A stretch of DNA of 49,122 nucleotides, from NCBI GenBank assembly GCA_014193395.1, contig BJHT01000015.1:1-49122 (forward strand), written 5' to 3'. Of the stretch, positions 33,936 to 41,760 are shown in pieces. The DNA comes from Verrucomicrobiota bacterium. Lineage in GTDB: Bacteria; Verrucomicrobiota; Verrucomicrobiia; Limisphaerales; BJHT01. Numbering within the stretch: the first letter of the stretch is position 1; each line of letters starts with the position of its first letter. Made by a program: the position numbers and the translations under genes. Under the pieces are notes generated by a model. That model did not search any database. It worked only from the letters and a program-made list of their open reading frames with translations, and had not been told where the DNA came from.

Positions 33936-34628
33936 ATGCCATTGCTGGAAATTTCACAGCTCCAAAAATCCTTCGTCGCACCCGACGGCGCGCGGCAGCG
34001 CGTGATCGACGTGCCGGCGTTCTCGCTCGACGAGCGCGCGCAGGTGGCCTTGAGCGGCGAGAGCGGCTCGGGGAAGACCACGTTCCTGCATCTCATCGCC
34101 GGCATTCTGAAACCCGACTCCGGCTGCATCCGCATCGGCGGACGCGAGATGTCGGCGCTGCCCGAGCCGCAGCGCGACCGGCTGCGCGCGACGTCGATTG
34201 GCTACATTTTCCAGACCTTCAATCTGCTCCAGGGCTACACCTGTCTGGAAAATGTGCTGCTCGGCATGTCGTTCGGCCCCGGCGCGGATCGCGAGTTCGC
34301 CACGGCCTTGCTGAAGCGCGTCGGTCTCGAATCGCGGCTCAAACATTACCCGCGGCAGCTCTCCACCGGTCAGCAACAGCGCGTCGCCGTCGCGCGCGCG
34401 CTCGCCAATCGCCCGCGGCTCGTCCTCGCCGATGAACCCACCGGCAACCTCGATTCCGCCAACGCCCGCGAGGCCCTCGCGCTCATCCGCGACGGCTGCC
34501 GCGAGAACGGCGCGGCCCTCCTGCTCGTGAGCCACGATCGCGATGTGCTCGAAAAATTTGAGCACGTCGCCGACCTGCGCCAGCTCAACCGCGCCGCCGC
34601 CGCCGCGCCGATGGAGGTGCGCCCGTGA
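33936..34628 (+). CDS. LolD/MacB-type ABC transporter ATPase
   Basis: A 230-aa ATPase with Walker A GESGSGKTT (41-49), signature LSTGQ (142-146), Walker B and catalytic Glu (ADEP, 165-168) and switch His200 (LLLVSHD). The sequence is of the LolD/MacB/FtsE class that partners FtsX-like permeases. The ATG at 33936 gives the standard length. The next gene starts inside its stop (GTGA overlap), so the subunits are coupled. The two lipoproteins downstream suggest a metal-linked periplasmic function. Confidence 0.9.
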   Translation: MPLLEISQLQKSFVAPDGARQRVIDVPAFSLDERAQVALSGESGSGKTTFLHLIAGILKPDSGCIRIGGREMSALPEPQRDRLRATSIGYIFQTFNLLQGYTCLENVLLGMSFGPGADREFATALLKRVGLESRLKHYPRQLSTGQQQRVAVARALANRPRLVLADEPTGNLDSANAREALALIRDGCRENGAALLLVSHDRDVLEKFEHVADLRQLNRAAAAAPMEVRP

Positions 34629-35833
34629 CCCTCGGCCTCATCGTCCGCCGCAGCCTGCGCCAGCACGCGCTCTCGACCGGCGTCACGGCGGCCTCCATCG
34701 CGCTGGCGTGCGGTTTGATGCTCGCCGTGTGGGTCGTGAAAGACCAGTCGCACGCCACCTTCACCGGCATGACGGGCGGCTTTGACGCGGTGCTCGGCGC
34801 GCGCGGATCGAAGCTCCAGCTCGTGCTGAACACGCTGTTCCACCTCGAGGAATCGCCGGGCAACCTGCCGTGGAGCGACTATCTCGAAATCAAACAAAAC
34901 CCGAACGTCGAGTTCGCCCTGCCCATTGCTGTGGGCGACAACTACCGCGGCTACCGCCTCGCCGGCACGCTCCCCGAGTTGTTCACCGCGGTCGAATACC
35001 GCCCCGGCCGCCGCTATTCCTTTCGCGCCGGCCGCGCCTTCGACCCGACGCTGCGCGAGGCCGTCGTCGGCAGTTTCGCCGCCGCGCAACTCGGGCTGAA
35101 ACCGGGCGACAAATTTCATCCGTACCACGGCCTGATCTACGACGAGAAAAACGAACACGCCGAAACCTACGTCGTGGTCGGCGTGCTCGAACCCTCGAAC
35201 ACCCCCGCCGACCGCGTGCTGTGGATTCCCCTCGAGGGCCTGCAAAAAATGAGCGGCCACGATCCCAAGGCCGCCGCCGATGTCAGCGGCGTGCTGGTGA
35301 AGCTGAAGGCTGGCGCGGCCGCCGCGGGTTTCCGCATGGACCTGATGTACAACAAACAAGGCAACCGCCTCACCTTCGCCTGGCCCGTCGGCCGCGTGAT
35401 GACGCAGCTCTTCGACAAGATCGGCTGGTTCGACCGCGTGCTCACGCTGGTCGCGTATCTCGTCGCGCTCGTGGCGACCAGCTCGATCCTCGCGAGCATC
35501 TACAACTCGATGAACGAGCGCCGCCGCGAGATCGCGATCCTGCGCGCGCTCGGTGCGCATCGCGGCACGATCTTCGGCGCGATCGTGCTCGAGGCCGCGG
35601 CGATTTCCGCGCTTGGCGTGCTGGCGGGCTTTGTGGTTTATGCGCTGGTCATGCAGGCCGTCGCCGCCATTATGCGCGCGCAAACCGGCGTGGTGCTCGA
35701 CCCGTTCGCGTGGCATCCCGTGATGGTGCTCGCGCCCGTGGCGATCATCGCGCTGGGCGCGCTCGCCGGCGTGGTGCCGGCGGTGAAAGCCTATCGCACC
35801 GATGTCGCTGAAAACCTGGTTCCGCAATCCTGA
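34625..35833 (+). CDS. FtsX-like/MacB-type ABC permease
   Basis: The 402-aa permease has one N-terminal span (about 17-40), a periplasmic domain (about 45-265) and three C-terminal spans, the FtsX/MacB core topology. INSMNERRREIAILRALGAHR-like sequence (here YNSMNERRREIAILRALGAH) is the ATPase-coupling region. The start is GTG 34625, overlapping the ATPase stop by 4 nt. With the ATPase it should form a mechanotransmission-type complex. The His-rich lipoprotein gene follows 6 nt later. Confidence 0.88.
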   Translation: MTLGLIVRRSLRQHALSTGVTAASIALACGLMLAVWVVKDQSHATFTGMTGGFDAVLGARGSKLQLVLNTLFHLEESPGNLPWSDYLEIKQNPNVEFALPIAVGDNYRGYRLAGTLPELFTAVEYRPGRRYSFRAGRAFDPTLREAVVGSFAAAQLGLKPGDKFHPYHGLIYDEKNEHAETYVVVGVLEPSNTPADRVLWIPLEGLQKMSGHDPKAAADVSGVLVKLKAGAAAAGFRMDLMYNKQGNRLTFAWPVGRVMTQLFDKIGWFDRVLTLVAYLVALVATSSILASIYNSMNERRREIAILRALGAHRGTIFGAIVLEAAAISALGVLAGFVVYALVMQAVAAIMRAQTGVVLDPFAWHPVMVLAPVAIIALGALAGVVPAVKAYRTDVAENLVPQS

Positions 35834-35839
35834 CCGCTC

Positions 35840-36301
35840 ATGAAAAAAATCCTCGTCCTCCTGAACGTCCTCGCCCTCACCCTCTGGACCGGCTGCGGTG
35901 AAAAAGCAGAGAAGCCCGCCGCCCACGGCCACCACCACGAAGCCCCGCACGGCGGCACCGTCGTGGCGCTCGATCACGAAATCATCAACGTGGAATTCGT
36001 CCTCGATGCCGCGGCCGGCAAACTGACCGCCTACATGCTGGGGGGGCATCTCCACGGCTTTGTGCGGCTGCCGGTCGAATCCTTCGAGGTCGCCGCCGAG
36101 GTCGCCGGCCAGCCGCAGCCGCTTCTTTTCAAAGCCGTCGCCAACGCCGCCACCGGCGAAAAAGTTGGCGACACCGCGCAATACGAAGCCTCCGCCGACT
36201 GGCTGAAAACCGCCAAGACCTTCAAGGGCACCATCCGGTCCCTCGCGGTGCGCGGGAAAAATTTCGAGGGCGTCGCCTTTGACTTCCCCGAGAAGCCCTG
36301 A
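35840..36301 (+). CDS. His-rich lipoprotein, likely metal-binding
   Basis: A 153-aa lipoprotein with a signal and lipobox ending at Cys19 (LTLWTGC). Just after it comes a histidine cluster, HGHHHEAPHGG (29-39), then a small beta-rich domain. Such clusters bind Zn2+ or Cu2+. It sits in a four-gene unit with the ABC ATPase and permease before and a DUF3299-like lipoprotein after it, a set that resembles the zinc-regulated zrg-type transporters of Vibrio, where a His-rich protein is also present. The metal is inferred, not shown. Confidence 0.78.
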   Translation: MKKILVLLNVLALTLWTGCGEKAEKPAAHGHHHEAPHGGTVVALDHEIINVEFVLDAAAGKLTAYMLGGHLHGFVRLPVESFEVAAEVAGQPQPLLFKAVANAATGEKVGDTAQYEASADWLKTAKTFKGTIRSLAVRGKNFEGVAFDFPEKP

Positions 36302-36370
36302 AGATTGTCGGCGGCTGAAGCCGGCCGGGTGCCGCCAGTCGAGCCGCGTTGGCCAAACCGAAAACGGATT

Positions 36371-37255
36371 ATGAAAACAACCGTGACCGCAAATTTTCTT
36401 CCCGCCCTGACCACCTGCGCCCTCGCCACCGCGCTGCTCGTCGGCTGCGAGAAACCCACGCAGACCAGCGCCACGCCGCCGACTGAAATCCGCGGCGAAG
36501 CCATCTCCGCCCCCGTCGTCGCGCCAGCCAAGGTCGCAGCACAGACCCCACCCGCGCCCGCTGCGCCCACGGTTGCAGCCGCCCCCGCTACCGACCTCGC
36601 TACCGCAGCGCCCGCGATCACACCCGCTCCCACCGCCCCTGCCACGGTCGCAAAAACTGCCGCTCCGACCACGCCGCCCGCCACCCCGCCTTCAGTCCCC
36701 GTGCCCGCTCCCACGCCCACGACGACCGTTGCTCCGACCCCGCCGACCCCGCCCGTCGCCGCTGCGGCTCCGGCCGCGTCCGCCGCCGCCCCCGTGGCCG
36801 CCAAGGGCAACGACAAGCCCGGCGATTACCTCGTGGTCGGCTTCGACAAACTCTCCTCCTTCAACTTCGACGTGCCCGACGAAACCCCCGTCGGCACGAA
36901 CAAAACCGCCGCCGCCATCGTGCCCAAACCGCCCGAACAAATCCCGCCCGCCGTCCTCGCACTCGACAAAAAATTCGTCTCGCTCAAAGGCTTCATGCTC
37001 CCGCTCAAGGTCGAGAACGGCCTCATCACCGAGCTGCTCATCATGCGCGACCAGTCCATGTGCTGCTACGGCGCGGTCCCCAAGATCAACGAATGGGTGA
37101 GCGTGAAAATGACCGGCAAAGGCGTGAAGCCCATCATGGACCAGGCCGTGACCATGTACGGCCGCCTGCACGTCGGCGAAGTCCGCGAGAACGGCTACCT
37201 CGTCGGCATCTACACCATGGACGGCGACAAAATCACCGGCCCCCTCGACCTGTAA
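36371..37255 (+). CDS. DUF3299-like lipoprotein with Ala/Pro/Thr linker
   Basis: A 294-aa lipoprotein: signal and lipobox LLVGC with Cys26, a long low-complexity linker (about 35-150) almost wholly of Ala, Pro, Thr and Val, and a C-terminal domain with SLKGFMLPLKVENGLITELL and a CC pair near 230, similar to DUF3299 proteins of zinc-linked loci. The linker probably spans the periplasm or stretches across peptidoglycan. I chose ATG 36371; the longer in-frame start (36305) precedes the signal peptide. It is the last gene of the operon. Confidence 0.72.
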   Translation: MKTTVTANFLPALTTCALATALLVGCEKPTQTSATPPTEIRGEAISAPVVAPAKVAAQTPPAPAAPTVAAAPATDLATAAPAITPAPTAPATVAKTAAPTTPPATPPSVPVPAPTPTTTVAPTPPTPPVAAAAPAASAAAPVAAKGNDKPGDYLVVGFDKLSSFNFDVPDETPVGTNKTAAAIVPKPPEQIPPAVLALDKKFVSLKGFMLPLKVENGLITELLIMRDQSMCCYGAVPKINEWVSVKMTGKGVKPIMDQAVTMYGRLHVGEVRENGYLVGIYTMDGDKITGPLDL

Positions 37256-37261
37256 CCGCCC

Positions 37262-37439
37262 TTGTAGGAGTCGAGGTAACGAGACTCAAACCTCCTTCTC
37301 CGCGCGGCCCGCCCAAACCTCCGGAGACCGCCGCCCGCGTCGCAGCCGAACTCCCACCCGCTCTCTGCCAAGGCCGCTTTCGCGACCTCGCCCGCGTCTC
37401 GTGTGGAAAAGGTTAGAGTCTCGTTACCTCGACTCCTAC
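37262..37439. repeat. Foldback repeat, TGTAGGAG family
   Basis: The arms 37262-37293 and 37408-37439 are reverse complements at 31 of 32 positions, around a 114-bp spacer with no gene. A related single arm lies at 13521-13553. It begins 6 nt after the lipoprotein stop. Confidence 0.9.
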
Positions 37440-37470
37440 AAGGGTGGGTTCGTCCGCCCCATTTTCGCAC

Positions 37471-37629
37471 GGTAGGGACGCGTTGCGCGCGTCCGTGACC
37501 TCTCCCCGAACGCGCCCTTACCAAATGACGCCGTCGAAATCCTCTACGCGCCAATCGGGAAAAAGTAAGGGCCGGGCGCAGCCCGGCCCTACCCTCGTTT
37601 GGTAGGGACGCGTTGCGCGCGTCCGTCGC
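37471..37629. repeat. GGTAGGGACGCG composite repeat, one full copy plus a half
   Basis: A full unit (37471-37593) starts GGTAGGGACGCGTTGCGCGC and ends with the palindrome GGGCCGGGCGCAGCCCGGCC followed by CTACC. A second start block follows at 37601-37629. The full unit aligns along its length with 41550-41681, including the middle (ACGAAAT and GGGAAAA are shared), so it is one family of about 125 bp. Confidence 0.85.
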
Positions 37630-37688
37630 CTTTCCTCTCTGTCGCTCGCATCCGCACAATCCGGGTGATAGCTCTCCGCCAGCTTACC

Positions 37689-37766
37689 GGTAGGGCGCGT
37701 CTGTCCCCAGCGCGCCGCCGCACCAAGCGTATGCCCCACGGCGTGCGGGGACAGACGCGCCCTACC
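37689..37766. repeat. Perfect 20-bp inverted repeat
   Basis: 37689-37708 and 37747-37766 are exact reverse complements (GGTAGGGCGCGTCTGTCCCC type) around a 38-nt spacer. It shares the GGTAGGG outer end with the neighbouring family but is otherwise distinct. Together with the two preceding repeats it fills most of the 653-bp gap 37256-37908. Confidence 0.9.
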
Positions 37767-37908
37767 CACCGCCGCCGGCTCACGAGTTTCCGGTGAGAAC
37801 TCTGCATTCGAGGGATTTTCCCCGTGCCGGAGCGGGCACGGATAAGGAAGGACCACCGCCAGTTTTCCAGCTCCTTGGCCCGAAACCGCAACGCACCCCA
37901 AAGCCGTG

Positions 37909-39033
37909 CTAACCGGGGCGCGAACGGGAGAGGAACCACCAGAGGACCAGGCCGGCTGCGAGGACGCCGGCCAGCGGGAGATAGGGAAAACTGCGCGGGG
38001 AAGTATTCTGCGCTGCCTCGCCGGCGGCTGGGGCGGACGCAGAAGCCACGGCACCACGAGAATGACCACTGGCCAAGGCACCGTTCGCGGACGCCGGCGA
38101 CTTTCGAGTCAAGGCTTCCAAACTCGGACCGCTAGTCCCGGTGGGCAAATCGTCAGGCAGACCGAGGAATGGATTTTGACCGCGATAGGCAAGAGTGACG
38201 AGCTTATCTCTGAGGATAACATCATGGACATTTCGTTTGAGAGCTGAGTTCATGACCCGGAGATCCTCGTCCGACATACTGAACCGGCGTTGCACGAATC
38301 GTGAAAAGCTAGTTTCGATCTTTTGAAGATTGTTGTCCCGCTCCGGAGAGAAATGAAAATAGATACTTCGAACCCGGTGATTTTCCTCGTGAGTCTCAAT
38401 GTTTTTGCTGAAAGCCGCGCGGAGAATTGGATCGGTGATCGGTCGTGCTAGAACTCCATTCTCTTGTGGCACTCCCGCAGGCACCTCGGGCCGGGATGGC
38501 AAAAATGTTGGTACTTTGGCTGGATTGATCGAACCCATCTGCGTCTCCGCACGCTGAATCAAACCGAGATAGCTGTCCAGTGACTTTTCCGCAGGCACCA
38601 AGTCAAGCAGGCTTGGTTGGGAAAGGGATTCCAGCAAGGCGCTTCGGTCCAATCCTCTTAACGCCCGATCCGCAGCAATCGACGATGCCTCACCCAAGCG
38701 ATCTAGAATCTTCTCTGCCCACTGAGCCGACAATTCACGCGCCACCGAGTTAGTGGTCAGGAGGCGGAAAAGATCGTAGCTGACGGTGGTGACTAGCCCA
38801 ACATAAAACTCCGCCTCCTTTACCGACCACTTTTTCTCCAAATCAATCGCAAGCCGAATTCTATCCTCTGCGGATAAAGACGGTGATGTGTCCACCCAAT
38901 GAACGACATCATTGTTGGCATCTATTTCGCTTGCGGATCGTTTCTGCCGACGTTCAATCGGGTCCACACCTTGCGCGTTACCGGGTGGAGTAGCGCTACA
39001 GAAAATTAATGCGATGAGGCAAAAAATTTTCAT
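37909..39033 (-). CDS. Unrecognised exported protein with C-terminal membrane anchor
   Basis: A 374-aa protein that I cannot assign. It has a signal peptide (MKIFCLIALIFCSATPPGNA), a mostly helical, charged body, an Ala/Ser-rich stretch (about 315-345) and a final hydrophobic span (LPLAGVLAAGLVLWWFL) followed by SRSRPG. That tripartite tail (linker, span, basic end) resembles a sorting or anchor tail. The start ATG overlaps the stop of the larger gene upstream (ATGA, 39030-39033), so they are one operon. Codon use is less GC-biased than in neighbours. Confidence 0.7.
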   Translation of the reverse strand: MKIFCLIALIFCSATPPGNAQGVDPIERRQKRSASEIDANNDVVHWVDTSPSLSAEDRIRLAIDLEKKWSVKEAEFYVGLVTTVSYDLFRLLTTNSVARELSAQWAEKILDRLGEASSIAADRALRGLDRSALLESLSQPSLLDLVPAEKSLDSYLGLIQRAETQMGSINPAKVPTFLPSRPEVPAGVPQENGVLARPITDPILRAAFSKNIETHEENHRVRSIYFHFSPERDNNLQKIETSFSRFVQRRFSMSDEDLRVMNSALKRNVHDVILRDKLVTLAYRGQNPFLGLPDDLPTGTSGPSLEALTRKSPASANGALASGHSRGAVASASAPAAGEAAQNTSPRSFPYLPLAGVLAAGLVLWWFLSRSRPG

Positions 39034-41264
39034 GGATCATTATAGTCTTTGCTCGGAGAACCAAACAATACTGGACCGAAAGTGACATTTTTCTTCGTAA
39101 CGGTTACATCGCCGACGTTGTTTACATCCGCGCTGAAATTAGCTGTCGCAAATGGCCGCCACCCACGTCCGGGGTCAGTCTTGAGCAAATAGTAGATTGG
39201 AATCGGACAACGAGAGAAATTAACATCGCTGAAAACAATACCCTGATCAGGGTAGGGGTGATGATCAGGACTACCGTACGAACATGTGTCCAAGGCCACG
39301 ACCTGCCATTTACCGCCAGAACGCACGACGTCGTGCGGGTCGCCCTTTGCGTGATTAACTGGGTTTTGGAAGAATGCACAGTATCCCTGTCTTTGGTAGG
39401 GTTCCTCCCACTCGCGTACCTTCATATTCTTCCAAGCCACATGTTCTGGATGAACGAACCACTTAACGTACCGCCCGGCGGTGGTTGTATTGATCAAATG
39501 CCAAATGCTGCTTCCATACACGTTTCCCGTTCCGAGGTCTGTGTACGGGACGGCAAGCGAAGCATATGAAACATCGGTAGGAAGAATGTAGGCAAAAGTG
39601 ATTTCAGCGCGGAAAACCCCGTTTCTCCCTTGCACCATACGAAGCTTGAAGTTCCCTGCATCGCCAACGCCTGAGAGCGAACCAGTGGTAGTGCCGACAG
39701 GGACTGAACCGGCGGGAGGAGTTCCGGTTCCGGTGGCGGACACTGCGGCAGCGGCAGAACCTCCTGATCCCGTAGTTGCCACGCCACCCGAACCGCTCGG
39801 CAAACTTGGGGTAAAGGTTGCCGAATACGGAAATTCAGTCCGCCACTCCAAGCCCACCACATCCATTGCGAGATCGGACGGCGTCATCGTGTTCGTGACG
39901 GTGATCGTTTCGCCAATTCCAAATTCCGACAGGCTGCGGCCATCAAAATTTTCGTCCGGCGCGAAGGTCAATTCACACTTATAGACAACTGCAATGACAG
40001 TCCCGCTTGACGTTCCGCAACTGGCTACCGCCGTCTTGAAATCGCTGATGGAGGTCGAAAGTGTTCCGAAGGTTCCCGGTGCGTCCGGACCGGTCGTGGT
40101 GGTTCCGTTGATCGTCCACTGCGGTTGATTCAGCGGCCAGGCGGCACCCTCGGGAGCGGCGGTGGCGGTGAAGGTATAGCTGTCGTTCTGATAGATGTAG
40201 CGAACCGCGCCCGCCAGAACCGGTCCGTTGTAGTCCGGGCCGCTCATCGAAACACTGCCAATGCCCACCACCGTCGCCCCGGCGTACTGCTCCGTGCCAC
40301 CCATTTTTGCGGAAACGCTATAGTAGCCGGGGGCCGGGTTGGCCGGGCTGAACGTGGCACCGGTGGCGGTAATGCCCTGCCAAACTCCATTCACGAACCA
40401 CTCAATCGGCGGCGGGCTGCCTCCGGGCGGGTCAATGGTGGCTGTGAACGACAGCGGGTCGCCCGCGGCCACGAGGCTCCTGGAGGCGGACACGCCGGTG
40501 ATTTGATAAACGGTGATGGGCACGGTGACGACACTATTGCCGCAGGTGGCGGTGACTTCAACCACGGGAACGAGGGGCGATGGCCACCGGGTCATCACCT
40601 TGGTGTAGGTCTGGCCGGTGGCTGGCCAGCCGTTGCCCGGCCACCATTCCCACCAGACCAGATCGAAGGCATTCACCGGAGTCATGCTGGCGGTGAAGGT
40701 GACGGTGTCACCCTCGGCGACATGGTACGCGGAGGATGAATTGCCAGTGGTCACTGCCGGGGTGACCCCGGTGAGACCGACCAGCGTCACTTGCCGGGTA
40801 ATGGTGGTTTCCATCCGTTCGTCGGGGGCTAGCACTCCGTCGAGCGGGTGTCCCGGCCCCGGCCAGGCGGGGAACAGGGCCTCGACCCAATCCGCGGTGC
40901 TCGCCCGCGCCACCACGTCGTAAACTCCGGGGGTGTCGCCGCGGGGGGTGGCGGTGACCCCCGCACTCCCCCAGCCAAACCACAGCGGCCCGCAGGCGGT
41001 CGGCGTGACCAGCGGCGAGGAGATGGAGAGCACGACCGGTTCCATAAAATTCCAGAACCGGGGATTGATGATCCGCGCATCCGCGTAGATGGCCCAATCC
41101 TGGCCTACGGGGGCGATGCTGGAAGAGAGGGTGAACTGCAACTCGGGCGACGGCACGGGTTGCGCACGGGACGCCAACGTGGCGGCGAGCAGGAGGGCGG
41201 CGCACAGGCCGGACCGGAAGACGCGGCGGTGGTTGAGTGGGAGAGAGGCGGGTTTTTGGTTCAT
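39030..41264 (-). CDS. Unrecognised large exported protein, Ig/PKD-like repeats likely
   Basis: The 744-aa protein has a signal peptide (SGLCAALLLAATLASRAQ, about 16-33; ATG at 41264). Its body is Thr/Ser/Gly-rich and beta-prone, with several segments of similar rhythm (VTFTASMTP, LSFTATIDPPG, YTFTATAAPEG), suggesting tandem Ig- or PKD-like modules. The C-terminal 200 residues are richer in aromatics, Cys and His. No catalytic motif is evident. A 22-base homopolymer begins 45 nt before the start. The open frame also continues upstream through the homopolymer to 41399, which allows a longer N-terminus in some length states. It is cotranscribed with the smaller anchored protein. Confidence 0.7.
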   Translation of the reverse strand: MNQKPASLPLNHRRVFRSGLCAALLLAATLASRAQPVPSPELQFTLSSSIAPVGQDWAIYADARIINPRFWNFMEPVVLSISSPLVTPTACGPLWFGWGSAGVTATPRGDTPGVYDVVARASTADWVEALFPAWPGPGHPLDGVLAPDERMETTITRQVTLVGLTGVTPAVTTGNSSSAYHVAEGDTVTFTASMTPVNAFDLVWWEWWPGNGWPATGQTYTKVMTRWPSPLVPVVEVTATCGNSVVTVPITVYQITGVSASRSLVAAGDPLSFTATIDPPGGSPPPIEWFVNGVWQGITATGATFSPANPAPGYYSVSAKMGGTEQYAGATVVGIGSVSMSGPDYNGPVLAGAVRYIYQNDSYTFTATAAPEGAAWPLNQPQWTINGTTTTGPDAPGTFGTLSTSISDFKTAVASCGTSSGTVIAVVYKCELTFAPDENFDGRSLSEFGIGETITVTNTMTPSDLAMDVVGLEWRTEFPYSATFTPSLPSGSGGVATTGSGGSAAAAVSATGTGTPPAGSVPVGTTTGSLSGVGDAGNFKLRMVQGRNGVFRAEITFAYILPTDVSYASLAVPYTDLGTGNVYGSSIWHLINTTTAGRYVKWFVHPEHVAWKNMKVREWEEPYQRQGYCAFFQNPVNHAKGDPHDVVRSGGKWQVVALDTCSYGSPDHHPYPDQGIVFSDVNFSRCPIPIYYLLKTDPGRGWRPFATANFSADVNNVGDVTVTKKNVTFGPVLFGSPSKDYNDP

Positions 41265-41308
41265 GTGAATCCTTGGGTGACTTGGCGTGCCGCATTGATG
41301 GCAGAAGT

Positions 41309-41330
41309 CCCCCCCCCCCCCCCCCCCCCC
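41309..41330. repeat. Homopolymer tract of 22 C (22 G on the coding strand)
   Basis: An uninterrupted run of 22 C lies 45-66 nt upstream of the start codon of the 744-aa exported protein. Runs this long are very rare in bacteria and slip easily during replication. The tract is in a good place to vary promoter spacing or the 5' leader. Assembly or read error in the count is possible. Confidence 0.9.
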
Positions 41331-41512
41331 GCAAGCCTTTTCTTTGCGGTGCGGGGAAATGGGAAAAAGGTGTCCGCCAGCACGGTGAAACCGGTGCAAA
41401 TCTCCGCGCTCCTCCGTAGTCCGATTTCTCTCTTCCGTTTATTCGGCCCGTTTCGGCACGGCCAACCGACGACGTGAGGATGCGATCAGCTCCTCGCCGC
41501 CGCTGCTGAAAT

Positions 41513-41681
41513 GGTCAGGGCCGGGCGCAACCCGGCCCTACCAAGATTTGGTAGGGACGCGTTGCGCGCGTCCGTGACCTTTCCCTCCCCACACCGCTTC
41601 CGCATGAAAAAAAGCGGCGACGAAATTCCCCACGCACGCGGACGGGAAAAGGTCAGGGCCGGGCGGCAGCCCGGCGCTACC
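41513..41681. repeat. GGTAGGGACGCG composite repeat, second locus
   Basis: A half-unit (41513-41542, ending in the CCGGGCGCAACCCGG palindrome) is followed by a full unit 41550-41681 of the same family as 37471-37593. The order start block, spacer, GGGAAAA, GGTCAGGGCCGGGCG and CTACC is preserved with many substitutions in the spacer. It lies in the gap 41331-41760 before the MFS gene; nothing else is recognised there. Confidence 0.85.
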
Positions 41682-41760
41682 GCGCCGCACGCCGCGCCCG
41701 CGCCATTTTCGCACGGGACAAACGGGCGCGGCGGTGTTCGACTCGCGCGGCCCCGAATTG

